A stretch of DNA of 64,000 nucleotides from Porphyra umbilicalis (lineage: Eukaryota; Rhodophyta; Bangiophyceae; Bangiales; Bangiaceae). The notes under the pieces are model-generated. The model was not told where the DNA came from and did no database searches. It was given only the letters and a program-made list of their open reading frames with translations. A program made the translations under genes and the position numbers. Where the stretch lies: positions 345,753 to 409,752 of the forward strand of contig KV918792.1 in assembly GCA_002049455.2 (NCBI GenBank), written 5' to 3'. Shown here piece after piece: positions 12,526 through 24,832 of this stretch; the stretch's first letter is position 1, and every line of letters starts with the position of its first letter.

Positions 12526-14470
12526 GGGCCAACAGAAGCCAGAAGCGACAGGCGCCAAGCGGGGGGCGTATGAACGGCACGTCGTGGGGCGCGAGGAGGA
12601 CAGAGGCGGCGAAAAATGCGTCGCAGCAAGCGCGAAAGGATTACATCGCAGTTTCGTGGTGAGGAGTCGTGGAGTCGCGCGTGGTGGAGGAGTGAGAACG
12701 AAAGGTGCGTGCGAGCCCACGGGGCGGGTTGGGTCCGCTGTGCGTCGCGGATCGGTCCAGCTTGTGTGGGGGCCGCGGGACACTGGCGCGGGCCGTGCGC
12801 CACGCCACGCGGGCGCGAAGTAGACCAGATCTGGCCTGCGAACCAACCGTGAAAACCCCTGTGCGGCGAGGGTCCGGGGGTGGTCGGGGGGTGGCGGTAA
12901 TGTCCGGCACCCTCCCCAGGCGCTGGGCCGGACCCCCTCCCTCACGCTCGTCGCGGGACTCTAGGGGACGCCACGTCACGCAATGAGGGGAGTGTGGGGC
13001 GGTCCGGGGTTCCGCGGCTGGCCGAAGTATGGCCCCACAGCTCTGTATAGTACAATTCTTGGGCCATTCAAAATATCCCGATCCTGGCCAGCGAAAGAAC
13101 GACCTGTCAGAGTCACATGGAGATCGGATCATATCGGGGGCGGTGTTCTTCCCCTGAGTTCTTCTCAGTCCCCCTACTACTTGTTCAACTTTCGCTTTGG
13201 AGAAATGTATCGGTTAAGTTCCTTTGGGGCGGCATCGATAACTATTCTCAATGGGGCTTCGACGTGTCCTTGAGAACGCCATCGAGAATTGGTTTCGATC
13301 GATCTTCGGAAGACCCTTGCGTCCTGTACGCCGAGCACGCCGGATCACAAGCTTCAGTGCCATGATTCTTTGCTCAACGGTCGCTAAAAGACGCTTGTCC
13401 AGTAGAGTGAGTGTTCTGTGAATGAATCGAACACGGTATCTATTCGACCAGCGTGATTCTATTCTGTTTTTACGATCTGTTGAGAATAATTCCAATTGCG
13501 CCGACGCAGGGCCTTCCCCAACGGCACGCCAGCACCCGACCGAGACACGCCCTCCAGCTAACGTTGCCGGTGTCCCGCCATGGAGCAGATATACTCCCTC
13601 GGCCGCTCTTCGCCGTGGTCTGCAATAACCTCCGGGCGCTTTCTCGCCCCAGCTACGCCGGCGGCGGGTTGCCAGACGATACGGCAGCAGCGGTTGGGTT
13701 GCCGATGCCGCTACGCCGCCTGGCGCCCTGTTTGCTTAAGACATCGGCCTGTCAAGACCCTCGACCGCTCGATACGCTCCCCGCGACGACGGCCTGCGAG
13801 CCTATCGACGACGGCGACTGCAGCAGACGAGGGCCAGCGCGGCTGCCGACAAGGGGGCAGACGCGCCACTGCCGCCGTCCGCCGGACCGAACTGGTGCCA
13901 CGACCGGTAGCGGGCAAGCACACTTACCGTTCCACCTCTCTTCGTTTTCACGGCGAGCGTGTGGGTGTTAAAACGCAATGCCGCCGCCCGGCGAGGGTCG
14001 CACCTCGACCGCTCTCCCGCTGCGCGGATCACTCGCATATCGGATAGACGAAAGTCTTTGAGGGCGCGCGCCCACGCGAATGACGCCGTGGTCGGCGACG
14101 GCGTGCCCCGCCTAGAAGGGGGCTTGGCAACCCGCCGACGCACCCTCCCGGGGGGAGAAGGGGAACCTCATCCCGCCCGAATTGTCCGCCGCCGCCGACG
14201 CCGACGGTGGCGGCCACTCGGGTGACGCCGGTTTGGGTGGTGGCGGACACCTCGCCCCAGGGGCAGAACCCCCATTTATCAATTTTGCCCGACAAGACGC
14301 TCAAGAAGAGAAGGAACTGTCTGCTGCAATGTAAAACTGCGCCCTGCTTGCGGCCATCCTCTCGCAAGCGATTCTCAGACACATCAGTCAAGAAGATTCT
14401 CAATTGCGGCCTCGTCCGTTTCCTTGTAACGAAAAGCAGAGAACTCGAGCAGGTGAGCTCTTAGTGATTG
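12526..14470. other. No supported gene; mixed composition
   Basis: 12.5-13.0 kb is GC-rich, 13.03-13.5 kb is more AT-rich and 13.5-14.3 kb is GC-rich again. Several frames are open on both strands but carry no motif I recognise, and overlapping frames look equally plausible. Confidence 0.4.
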
Positions 14471-15120
14471 ACGCACCCTGCCGATCACACTCACTGCGAG
14501 ATTCAGCTTCATTTCCGTCTGCAACAGGCAGCATGTCTGTCGGAGACCATATTCGAAGTGTTTAGAAGCTGAACCAAATCATTCGCGGAAGAGACCGCGC
14601 ATAGTGCGCAATGAAACAGCGCCCGAGTCTTGTCGAAGTGCACTGTGCCGAAAAAACGCACGTGTTGTAAGTTTCTTGTCATAGGTTGTTCTTCATCGGT
14701 CGATGCATTACGGGGGAGACTTGCATGCACCCAAAAACGTCCATAGAATTCCCATATCGATAACGGATGCAGCTTGATGCATGCTCGATGCATGCTCGAT
14801 GCGATTTCCTGCCGGGCCGATGATGCCGGATGTATTTAAATAGAAAAACAATCTCCGGATTCTGACCCCTCAACGTGCATCCAAAGGCTGGCAACGGGGT
14901 GAAGAGTGGAGTTCCTTCAAGGCGCCCAGGGTATGCTGTAAACCAGTGTCGAACTCGCAAGTCAAACCACCGGGAGAGAAGGGCGTGCGAGCGGCCGGAA
15001 TAGCCTCATGCAGCAGCCACTCATCGCCCGCGCTCTCCCGCGGCCACCAGTGCTTGACTAGACGCGCGCTTTTCAGTGCCGCACGGATCTGCACTTGCTC
15101 TCGGTAAATAAATTGTGTTT
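14471..15120. other. No supported gene; short tandem word near 14,775
   Basis: An 11-bp word containing GCATGCTCGAT is repeated twice in tandem around 14,776-14,800. Otherwise no coding or repeat structure was seen. Confidence 0.35.
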
Positions 15121-15790
15121 GTCACCTGCGCCTGCCTAGGTTGACGTTACCTATCGAAATACCCAGGGACGCGCCCTGCGCCCTCCGCCGCCGCCGCCGC
15201 CTCTGCCCACGCCTCTGGCCTACGCCGCTGCCGACGCCGGCGTCCTCGCGGCGCCGCCGCTCCCCCTGCTGTCCGCCGTTGACGCCGCCTGTCGCCGCCC
15301 CAGGTGCCGTCCGCCGCTCCCGTCGCTGGCCGCTGCCCCCGCCGCTGCCGCCCGCTCTTGGTTCCGTAGTCAGGCAGCCGCCCCCCTTCCCACTGCAGCC
15401 CGGTCGCTCTCCCCCCACGGCAGCTTCCTGCGTCCTGGTGTCGCTGTCCTCCGCCAATACTTTCCCCCCCTGGCTCCAGTCGCTGCTTGGCCGCTGGTGC
15501 TTCCGTAATGCCCCCTTCCCGACGCTGCAACTTCCCGACCGCCGCCTCTCTGTCAATCTGACTGCTGCGACCTTCCAGCTGTTGCCGCTGGATCAAACCA
15601 TTACTATTCTGGCGGCCACCACTCCGTAATCTTCGTCGTCGGCGGCCACCCCGCCCAACCTGCAGTCGCTGCCGTGCCGCCGCCGGGGCCTCGCTTCTCC
15701 TGATGCCTGTGCCCGCCGCCCTCCCTGCTGCCGCTGTCTTTCCGCTGTTGTTGTGCATGTCTTTCAGCATCATTTACTGACTGGTAGCCG
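15121..15790. other. CCG/CTG-rich low-complexity block open on both strands
   Basis: A 163-codon plus frame (15141-15629) and a 209-codon minus frame (15147-15773) overlap. Both are dominated by Pro/Arg/Leu or Arg/Gly from biased triplets. Neither shows a domain, so I do not call a gene. Confidence 0.4.
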
Positions 15791-16793
15791 TGCACTGTGC
15801 CACTCGCGTCGCTTCGCTGCCCGTGACTGGCGCTTGCTGTCCCTCGCTGCGTGATGTACTTCTATTGCTCGCTCGCTGCTGCTGCTCCTACTGATTGCGA
15901 GCTGCAATGGGGGTGTGATGCTTATGTCTCTGCCATGCGATCTGGGAGGTGGCGGGGCCGACTTTCAAAGGGAGGGAGGCAGGCCGAGGGCTGGGGGAGC
16001 TTCAGATGCTGATGTACGCTTGAGCCATGTTGGGACGAAGAAATGAACACGATGGAGTTTGCTGTTCGCTCAACCACATGTACTACCATGAAAAGCGCGT
16101 GTGACGGTCCGTTACATGTCCCCCACACTCGGGGAACCAGATTCCCCGGAGATTTGCCTCGCTACCGCATATATCAAATTGTTCCGTTGGCGACCCACTT
16201 CTGATCACCTCGTTGCTCACCAACCACAACCGCAATCCCAATACTTCCCTGGGATTCGTCACCCCGGCCGAGCGGGCCCCTACTTAAGGGCCTTATTTTG
16301 TGTAAACCCGACTTGGATTACCGACTTAGGTTACTCCGCGCCCCTGATCCCGGGGCGCCGTAAAGGTGTCACAAAGCACCCTTCTCCCGCCATTACTCGA
16401 GGCGGTATTCGAAGCTTCGGCCGTCCTCCGGGTCATGGGCCCAGTGGGCCATGAGGGGTGGGTTTGCCGAGTGTCCTTTGAGGGTGTCTGAGGACGGTTT
16501 TCCGAGGGTTCTTTGAAGGTGTCTGAGGAGGGTCTTCGGATGGGCCAAGGGTAACGGACGGGATATGAGGACAAGGCATGAGTTTCGCCTCGAGGCCTTC
16601 GGCGCGGGGAAGTAAACTTCCGGTCACACAACTCGTGGTTGTCGCTCGGGGCGCCCTCCCACGGTCGACGCCGTGCGTGTGTGCACTTCGGGGTTTTCTT
16701 CCAGGGCGGGAATTCCGCGACAGGACTACCCGGCGACACGGTTTGGCTGGCCCTCCCCCCAACTAGGAAGGGTGGGCTGAGCGTGTTGTAACA
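15791..16793 (+). other. Noncoding stretch ahead of gypsy gag, possible LTR
   Basis: The stretch ends in TGTTGTAACA (to 16793). TTTGGTGCGGCAGCACGG follows, resembling an LTR end plus a primer-binding site with TGG. A 35-bp word around GGGTGTCTGAGGA is tandemly duplicated at about 16,455-16,540. No second LTR copy was found, so the LTR call is tentative and its start (perhaps near 16,116) is not fixed. Confidence 0.3.
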
Positions 16794-17767
16794 TTTGGTG
16801 CGGCAGCACGGGAGGAAGGCAACTCAACGTTCCTCGGGGTGGTGGCGGTGCGCCAACCCGCTTCAGGGGGAACCTAGTTGGTCCGCCTCCCCTTGGTGCC
16901 TAGCGCTGCGGGCGGCGCCCCGCAACGCCAGGTTTGGCTGAGTCCGGCCGGGTCGATGGCCAATGAGGGGGGGAATGGAGACCCCCCTCGTGTCAAGGTG
17001 CCTGGTGCCGGGGCGGATGGGACTTTCCCCCCCGGAGGCGGATCGTCGGTTGACTATCGCCACACCAGTGCAGGCACCACGGATGCGGGTGTCCGCGGGC
17101 AGCAGACTTTGCTGCAGCCTTTGCCCCCCGGCCTCGCACCGACTGGGACTCGCCCCCCGGCAGACGCCCCCTGGGGGAGTTCTCATGCCGAGGCGGTCCT
17201 GTCGGTTGCTGGCACTCATTTCGGCGAAGGACGGCTGCCTGACATTACCACGTGGGGCGGTGGGTCAGTGCCACCACCTGCACGGGAACCTGCGGGTGGG
17301 AGCTCCAGTCGTTCTCCTCCAGGTTCACGGAGGGCCAAGGGTGCCCTGGCGCTTGAGCACAGCGCCGGAGCCCACGGTATCGGTCCGCCGGCCCTCGGGC
17401 CCTGTGGGAGATCCCCTCTCGGTGCTTGAAGAGGGGGGGCGATGCCAGTCTCAGAGCGGGAGCCTGCGGGTGGGAGCTCTAGTCGTGCTCCCCCCGGCTC
17501 ATGGAGTGCCAGGGATGGCCAGGGTCTCCAGTGGCGAGACGCCGTGGCCAAGGTCGTTCGGTTTGAAGTCACCCGGTCGCTAGTTCTGATGTTGAGGGGC
17601 TTGACGCCAAGGCCCGCTGAGCGGCAGGGCCGAGCCCGACCTTCTGCTCTTCGGCGCCAACGCGACAACTCGTCGTCGTCGTCGACCACTGGCATCTCCA
17701 GCATGGGGGACGAGTCAGCTGTTGCGGCGCTACTTGGTGCGTTGCGCGCACACCCGCGCCGTCAACG
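16794..17767 (+). other. Gypsy leader / N-terminal gag region
   Basis: Between the putative primer-binding site and the recognisable gag are Gly/Pro/Ser-rich plus-strand frames (16878-17429 and 17442-17771). They share a repeated phrase, REPAGGSSSR, near 17,285 and 17,458, so a segment of roughly 170 bp appears duplicated. These may encode a disordered gag N-terminus split by frame changes, or may be untranslated leader. Confidence 0.35.
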
Positions 17768-19060
17768 GTGAGGGAGGGCGCTCAGGGTGTTGACCTGAGG
17801 GCCAAACCGACTCCTGACTCGGCGGGGGGTAAGAAAGGCGGGGGAGCGGCGCGAGACTTATCCCGGGGTATTGACCCGGGGTTCCTGACGCAACTCTCCT
17901 CCGCGACCGGTCCGGAGGCCGAGGGGTGGCCGACTCAAGCCACCCGGTCACCTCCAACTCGGGTGGTGCCGCACAAGATTGTGGTAAACCACCCGTACCA
18001 CCGGATGTTGTTCGATTGTAAAACCTACGCGCTAGACCACAAGGCGGTTGTCTACACGCGGCGCCATGCCTATACTTTGGGCCGGCGCAAGAAGGAGGTG
18101 GCTCTGTCCTTCGGGGTACACGACGAGTGGGACGGCTCCCCCCCGGCCAAGGTCCTCCAGTTCTTGCACAAGTTCGCCAAGGCCTGTGACGCCAACGACA
18201 TCTCCGAAGGCGAAGCCTTCTACATCCTTCAAGACTTCACGAAGGAACCTCTCACGTCAGAGGTGATGATGGTTATGCCAACTCGCCGGGCGGGGAACCC
18301 CGGCGAGGTCACTTCTCACCTAAAGCTCATCAACTGGATGATCCGGCGTCACGTCGACGAGGCCTCAGTGGCTACTGTAGTCGACACCCTTAACGTTGCG
18401 GTCTAACGGGATGACGAGGACGACTTGTCCTTCGCCGAGCGAGTCCGCCGCCGCAACACCGAGTGCGGGTTCATGTACGGCGAGGGCGCCCTAAAAATGC
18501 GCTTTTTGAAACGGGTCCACCAAGCGGCGCACGCCACTGTGCGCGAGCGAAACACATCCGGCATTACTATGGCGGAGCTAGCTCGCGTCGATCAGACTAC
18601 GGGCGACGAAAACCGGCGGCTACGACTTGAGTAGCTCAAGGAGAGGACAAAGGAGCGAGAAGCGGTTACGAAAAAGGCCCGGCTCCGGCGGCAAGCCCGT
18701 GCGGCCGCCCTTCTTCGGTTCACCGGGGGAACGCGGGGTTACCAACATTGGGACGCCCCTGTCCGGACCGTCGGGGCCGTGGGTGTCCCGACTCCGGGCT
18801 TCCGGTACGATGGGTCCCGACCCAAAGCCCCGGGCCGCTCGCCTCCAGGGGGCGGCGAAAACCCGCGCTACCGATCCCGACCGAGGGAGGAGCCTTCCCG
18901 ACCCGAACCCTGGGCGAAAGAATACCCTTGCTGGCATTGTGGCAAGGTGGGTCATTGGGCCGAGGAGTGCCCCGACTTGGACGCACGCCTGCGCGACCGA
19001 CTGGCCATAGCCAGTCGGTGGTCCCCTTTCCTGACATCCTCGGGCTCCCGTGATACCTAG
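17768..19060 (+). pseudogene. Gypsy gag with CCHC zinc knuckle
   Basis: One plus-strand frame runs through with in-frame stops at TAA 18404, TAG 18632 and TAG 19058. The capsid-like part includes FGVHDEWDGSPPAKVLQFLH, AFYILQDFTKEPL and LKLINWMIRRHV, typical of helical retrotransposon gag. A nucleic-acid-binding zinc knuckle, CWHCGKVGHWAEEC (Cys-x2-Cys-x4-His-x4-Cys, all ligands intact), lies near 18,928-18,970. Gag packages element RNA into particles. The stops would truncate this copy, so it is probably dead. Confidence 0.75.
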
Positions 19061-19239
19061 CCAGCGGGCCGGCGAGTAGCCGCTGCCACTCCCAACAAGG
19101 ATTCCAGCTCAAGCGGCTAGGAGTCGACGCCGCTTGAGAAGCGGGAACCGCAGACCGAGCCCGAGTGCGGACCCCCCACCTCCTCTGAGTCCGAGGAGGG
19201 AAACGAGTCACCACCGGTGTTGGGCCCTCCCCGCGGCAA

Positions 19240-19590
19240 CCGGTGGACCCAACCCGGGACGTGGATGGGATGCCAATACGCATCCAATCCCGACCCAAGG
19301 GGATCCGCGCTCGGAATGCGCCCCTCCCGAAGAGGGTAGGCGGCCAGAATGTGGTGGCCATCCTGACAGGGTCCAACTACCAGGTGGCCAGTCGCGTCTG
19401 GCTAGACGCGGGGCGTGAATTCGCCCTCCGCGTCATTGTCGGCACGGGGTTGTGCGTCTTCCTAGTACGGGAAGCGCTTCTCCCCCCGGAGATGGAGTCG
19501 TTTTTACGTCGGCTTCATGGACGACGCTCCCGCGGACACGCCGTTCGTGCCGCCCTTCCCCGACATCTTGATGTCTCCCCCGCTCATTGG
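19240..19590 (+). pseudogene. Gypsy aspartyl protease remnant
   Basis: The frame from 19243 contains FALRVIVGTGLCVFLVREAL, which resembles the retropepsin core (hydrophobic-D-T/S-G). The catalytic Asp position reads Gly (VGTG), so the enzyme would be inactive. It follows gag in a different frame, as expected for a gypsy protease at the start of pol. Confidence 0.45.
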
Positions 19591-20264
19591 GGCGTCCGAA
19601 TAGGAAGGACCCACGACGGTCCAGTCAACGACACTCTGCAACCACTTCCGGGTCGGGCTCACCGGCCACCTCGTGGTCTGGCATCAAGCGGGGTTCTTGA
19701 GTTGTGACGCGGCGACCGACTCGCGCTTGTACCTGTCGACTTCCGCGTGGTGGTCCGGTGTGGAAATCCCGTACGGCAGCGTGGCGGAACTTCTGTGGGT
19801 CCGCGCGTATACGGCGAACGACCTGCACGCGGGAGGGCGTACCCCGTGGGCCATCTTCCGTAGCGAGTGGGCCTGTTGGACTTTGATGCTCGTCGCCGAC
19901 TCCACTGACTCCTCGCGGATGGATGATGGTCGGGGACCCTTAAGGTACCGCAGATGGTACATGTGCAAGACGTGGTCAAGTTGCACACAATCGTGTTGGG
20001 TCATCTTGGGGCGTTACTTTTGGCATGTTTTGGATTTGATCTTCGCTTTGATCTGGCGGTTTTTCGATTTGGTGAGTGATTTGATTTGGTGCGAGGGCGT
20101 GGGCGTCGGTGTGGGCGCGAGAGATGGGAGAACTTGGGCCGGTCGGGACTATTTATGAAGTGCTCTCGGTTGGGAGAGGCGGGCGAACCTTAGGACAACC
20201 AACAAAGCACGTTCGCACACACACACGCAAGCTCAAGCCACTCAACCACTTCACCGTGGTTCCC
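19590..20264. other. Rearranged stretch between gypsy protease and copia LTR
   Basis: 19,655-19,900 is an inverted, diverged copy of 11,755-12,000. The right part (19,990-20,260) has an LTR- or promoter-like look: TTTTGGATTTGATCTTCG runs, a TATTTAT box near 20,150, and a CACACACACGCAAGC stretch. It does not encode the protease-RT linker expected if copia had simply inserted into this gypsy element. Confidence 0.4.
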
Positions 20265-20664
20265 TGTGAAGTGAGCGGTAGTTGGGTGGATGTGTTGCTT
20301 TACTCGAGAGCGGTCTGAGGCGCGAGGCTAGCAGGCTCTTAAACCCTCCGTCTGCCTCTCTCGCCATGTTCTGCCGACGCACTCCCCCGCCAGCGCAGTG
20401 CTCCCTCTCTTGGAGGGTACATGCTCTCACCTCCCCACAAATCGCGACGCCCCTCGATGACCCCACGAGAATCTCCCCGAGCTCAGCTCCAAAAAGGAGC
20501 TGCCCTCGATATACAAGTGCAAGTAATTACATCACACACATACCGCAATGCATGACAATGGCACAGCCAAACAAGCGGATGACCGCATAAGTACTCCTGG
20601 AACTAGCCAGGCAGTCCGTGGTAACTCCTACTCACCAGAGCGGGCTTGGGGGGCTGCCTCAACA
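20265..20664 (-). repeat. Copia 3' LTR (400 bp)
   Basis: It matches 31906-32304 end to end with about 27 differences. On the minus strand it begins TGTTGAGGCAGCC and ends CACTTCACA. Confidence 0.9.
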
Positions 20665-21530
20665 CTCCCCCAGCGCCCCACAGTCCGCGCCATGAAAGCT
20701 CCGTCACGGCAACAGTGCGAGATCGTCCACCAACATCCGCGATCGAGAAAACGGCCAAGTCGATCTGAACGACTTCGCCGAAATCGGGTCGACTCGGTGG
20801 GAGCAGTAGGCCTACAACTCCCTGCGAGTCGAGCCGATTTTGGCCATGTAAATTCGACCTCCTCCGAAATCGCCAAAATCACCATCGACGTGAAGCAGAC
20901 GTCGAGGCGAGTACAGCTCAGCCGGGCGCGTCTCAAACGGAGACGATCCGGCGCATCGGCGGCCCGTCAAAGTGCGGGCGTAAACGCAGCTCATCGATTT
21001 GGCCGATACTCGGCTCGACCCGAGGGAGCAGTAGACCTACTGTGCCATACCACATTTAACCAAAAAATCGACTTGCACCAAAATCGATTCGGGCCCGACA
21101 GGCCGACTTGGCCCGAAGCTGGAGGCCCGCAGATGCGGGCCGAAAATCGCAAAAATTCGACGCAAAGTGTGGGCGGAAACGCGGCTCATCGACTTGGCCG
21201 GAAATCGGCTCGACCCGTGGGAGCAGTAGGCCTACTGCTCCCGGCCAAAATCGACCAAAATCGACTTCCACCAAAATTGACTCGGGCGACCACCGCGAAC
21301 CCGCGGCTGCGCCACTGGACGTCCCCAGTGGCGCCGCAGCGCCCCAGGACGGTCCCAACCGGCCGTCCCCCGGGTCAGCGCCCCGCGCAACCGCGCCCCA
21401 TTGCCGGCTCCAAGCAAGTGGATGGAAGCGCAACCGTCCACGGCCGGCACCGGCCCGCAGCAACGTCGACAGAGGTCGCTGCCGCGAAACCGGGGCTGCG
21501 CCCCTGGCCGCCTCCAGTGGCGCCATGGCG
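20665..21530 (-). other. Copia 3' untranslated region with internal repeats
   Basis: A purine tract (minus strand, ending CTGGGGGAG next to the LTR at 20665) is the likely plus-strand primer. Upstream are three diverged copies of a roughly 200-bp unit ending in GGGAGCAGTAG(G/A)CCTAC (20,799, 21,013 and 21,219). The last forms a perfect 24-bp palindrome at 21219-21242. A second duplication of about 180 bp (GCGCCCCGCGCAAC near 21,380 and 21,560) lies closer to RNase H. Confidence 0.6.
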
Positions 21531-21532
21531 CC

Positions 21533-24500
21533 TCAGCACTCCCCCAACAGGGGGTCGCCAAGCTCGGCGCCCCGCGCAACAGCGCCCAGGACTTCACCAA
21601 CCACGACGGCAGCCCAGAAAGCTGTGAACGCAGGCGACGGCAGCGGCTTGGTAAGCCCATCCGCCGGCATGTCGGCGCTCGGAAAAAAGTAGAAGGCCAC
21701 ATCCCCGCGCGCCTGGTAGTCGCGAACCATGTGGTAGGCGACGTCGATATGCTTGGTCCGCCCCGTCGCCTTGGGGTTGATGACCAGCGCCAGGCAGGAC
21801 TGGTTGTCCTCTCCCATCGCCACGTCTCCACCGTCGACGCCCAGAGCTGACAGCAGCTTGCGTAGCCAGAGCGCCTTCCTGGTCGCCATTGCGACGGCCA
21901 CGTACTCGGCCTCGGCCGTCGAGGTGGCCACGGTCGACTGGCGCTTACTTGCCCACGCAATCGCCCCGCCATTGCAGGTGAAGACGTAACCGGTTGTCGA
22001 CCGACGACCGTCGATGTCGCCGGCCCAGTCGGCGTCGACAAATCCTTGCAGCGGCTCGCTGCCGCTGTACACCACACCCAGGCGAGTCGTCCCGCACAGG
22101 AAGCGCAGAACTCCTGTGGCCGCGCGCATGTGGTCCTCCTCAGGGCAGGACATGAAGCGTGACAGCACCCCCACGGCAAAGGCGATGTCTGGCCTCGTCG
22201 TGGTTGACAGGTAGAGGAGGGAGCATACCAACTCGGCGTTACGGTTGCCCTCTGGCAACAGGCCCTCCCCTGTCTTGGTCAGCTTGACCCTCGACGCCAT
22301 CGGCGTCTTGTTTGGCGTCGCCTTGTCCATCCCGAACGCCTCCAGCAGCGTCGCGGTGTGCCCCGGGTTGCTCAATGTCAGAGTCTTGGCCGCCCGATTG
22401 CGCATGACCTTCATGCCGACAAAGTCCTTGACCGCCCACATGTCGCGCACCTCAAACTTGGCAGACACGGAGCGCTTGACAGCCTCGACCCCAGTCAGCT
22501 TCTCGCCTGCGACAATGAGGTCGTCGACGTACACGAGGATGAAGATGCACCCGTGCACGGGGTGGTGCCACTCATAGAGGCACGGGTCCACCTTGGACCG
22601 GACCGCCCCCATCTCTTTGAGCTCTTTGTCGAGCTTGATGCCTCACAGCCGCCCCGCCTGCTTCGTCCCGTAGAGCGACAGGTTAAGCCGACACATCTCC
22701 TCCAGCCCCTCCGGTTCGACACCGTCGGGGAGTTTGATGTACATCTCCTTGTCCATCTTGGCGTTAAGAAAGGCTGTCTTGACGTCTTCATGGTGAATCT
22801 CCCAGCCCATGGCTGCCGCCACAGCAAAGAGAGCACGTGTCGTGGCCGCGTTGGGTACCGGAGCCCACGTCTCGTCAGAGTCTCGTCCGGGCACCTGGTT
22901 GAACCCTTGGGCCACGAGTCGAGCCTTGTAGCGCGTGAGCTTGCCCTCCGCGTCGTGCTTGATGTCGAACACGAATCGCTTCTTGATGGCCTTGTGACTC
23001 TTGTTGTTCCCCTTGGTCTTGGACCAGGTGCCAAGGTGCTTGTGTGCCGCCGCCTTCTCCTCAATGGCCTGCTTCCACAGCGGCCAGTCAGGACTAGCGC
23101 GCGCCTCCTTCTCGTTTGCAGGCGACTTTTGCAAGTCCCAGCCCGCCTCAGCCGCGGAAGCGTTACCGCTTGCCAAGTACGCCTTGGGTTCCTTCTCCCA
23201 CCATGTTACCTTGGGAGTTGGCTTGCGCTTCGAGCGACGAGGCTCCGGTGTGACGCTGTCACTGGCCGCAGATGCTTGGGAAGCGGCGGGTGTCGAGCCA
23301 CCGACGCCTTCCTCGTCCTCCTCCTGGCTATCGCCAGCAAAGGAAGGAGGACCGACTTCGTTGTCGCTGTCAGAGGTGTCGTCGGGGGAGTACTCGTCCT
23401 CTCGCCCGCCTTCTGCGTCGTGCATGTCCATTGCCCCTTCCGTGGCGCCGTCCTTGTCGCCGTCATTTTCCGCAGTCAGCCGGGGACCAGCGCTTGACCC
23501 GACTGCTGACGTCTCGACCTTCGCCGGGTTCTCCTCCATCAGCACGTCCCGACCCTCGAAGACTTGGTTTGTCTCGTCCTCGAGGATGCGTTCGGCCTTG
23601 CCACCGACAGTGTAGCCGACAAAGCGGCCGACGTCGGTCTTCGGCTCCAGCTTGCGCTGCTGCTTCTTCGGCTTGAGCGCCCACGCCCGACCCCCCCAAA
23701 CGCGGCATCCCGCGACGTTGGGGCGTCGACCTGTAAGCGCCTCGAGCGGCGTCACATCGAGCCCCGCCTTGGATGATCGGTTGAGCACATGGACGACGGA
23801 GGCCAACGCCTCGGCCCACAGCTCTTCCTCCGCACCGGCGTCAAGCAGGGCAGCACGCACGCGCTCCATCAGCGTGCGGTTCACCCGCTCCGCCTTGCCA
23901 TTCTGCTGCGACTTGTACGGCGTCGTCATCTCAGACGTGATTCCCTTATCCTCGTACCAGGCCTTCAGATCGTTTGTGAAGTACTCCTTTGCACCGTCGT
24001 GACGGACACGCTTCACCTCCACGCCCGTCAGCGTCTCAAGCTGCTTGATGCGCGTCTTGAGCACCTTCGGCGCCATCCCCTTTGTCTTGACAGGCGTAGC
24101 CGTGATGAACCCCGTTGAGTCCTCCAGCGCCGTCATAAAGTAGAGGGAGCCACCGAGCGACTCAGTGAGTGGGCCACTTATTTCGGTGTGCACTAGTTCG
24201 CACTTGGTTGTCGCTGTCGACGAGCGGGGGCTGGGCGACTGAACCATCTTGCCGTCCACACACGGCACAAACACCGTGCCAATGACGCGCCTGGCGTCTG
24301 CCACTGACGACGGTATGCCGTCGACCATTGTGGCCGCCCGATTGAGGTTCTCCAACCCCAAGTGGTTGAACCGACGATGCCACAGCTCCGCCTCCCAAGC
24401 GATGCGCGTCGATGCCGCGCACGCCGAATCCTTGACCGGCGTGACCTTGAGCACGTACTGCTCCAGGTCGTTGACCTTGCCGACAACGGACGCCTTTTCG

Positions 24501-24829
24501 AGCACTCCGCTCGAATGGACAGCATCCCCGTCGCTGAGGATGTGACAGGCGTTTCCGACAAACACTACCGCACCACGATTGCGGTCAACCGCTCGAACCG
24601 AGAGCAGGTTGCTGGTCAGGTCCGGCACGAGCATGGCCTCCCCGAGCACCATGCGCGTCTTGGTTTTGCCCTTGCCAACGTCCATGGAGACATGGCCGTG
24701 CCCCTTGATGGGTACCTTTTCGCCGTTGGCCAATGTGACCTCGGCCCTGCTTCCCGCCGTCTGGACGGTGAAGCCCTTATCCCCGGCGGCCATGTGGTTG
24801 GTTGCGCCAGAGTCGAGCACCCAAGTTGA
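21533..24829 (-). pseudogene. Copia pol: protease, integrase, RT, RNase H
   Basis: The frame runs from 24829 down to a stop at 21533, broken by one TGA at 22643-22645. The protease catalytic motif DSGATNHM is at the start. The integrase zinc region has WHRRFNHLG and VPCVDGK, then the core VHTEISGPL (Glu where Asp is usual), a second Asp in RHDGAKEY and Glu in QQNGKAERVNR. RT has FAVAAAMGWEIHHEDVKTAF, LSLYGTKQAGRL and the catalytic YVDD box in LVYVDDLIVAG. RNase H has FVDADWAGDIDGRRSTTGY and AEAEYVAVA. The TGA falls where copia RT usually has Trp. The polyprotein would mediate reverse transcription and integration, but the stop and the Asp-to-Glu change suggest this copy is inactive. Confidence 0.9.
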
Positions 24830-24832
24830 TTA

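Noticed and set aside
13453-14225. Overlapping GC-rich frames that might be a gene
   Set aside because: Several frames on both strands look equally plausible and none has a motif.
20548-21627. 360-codon plus frame over the copia 3' LTR and 3' region
   Set aside because: It crosses the LTR boundary and consists of repeat-derived sequence; no domain.
22358-23615. Long plus-strand frames across the copia region
   Set aside because: Antisense shadows of the well-supported minus-strand pol.
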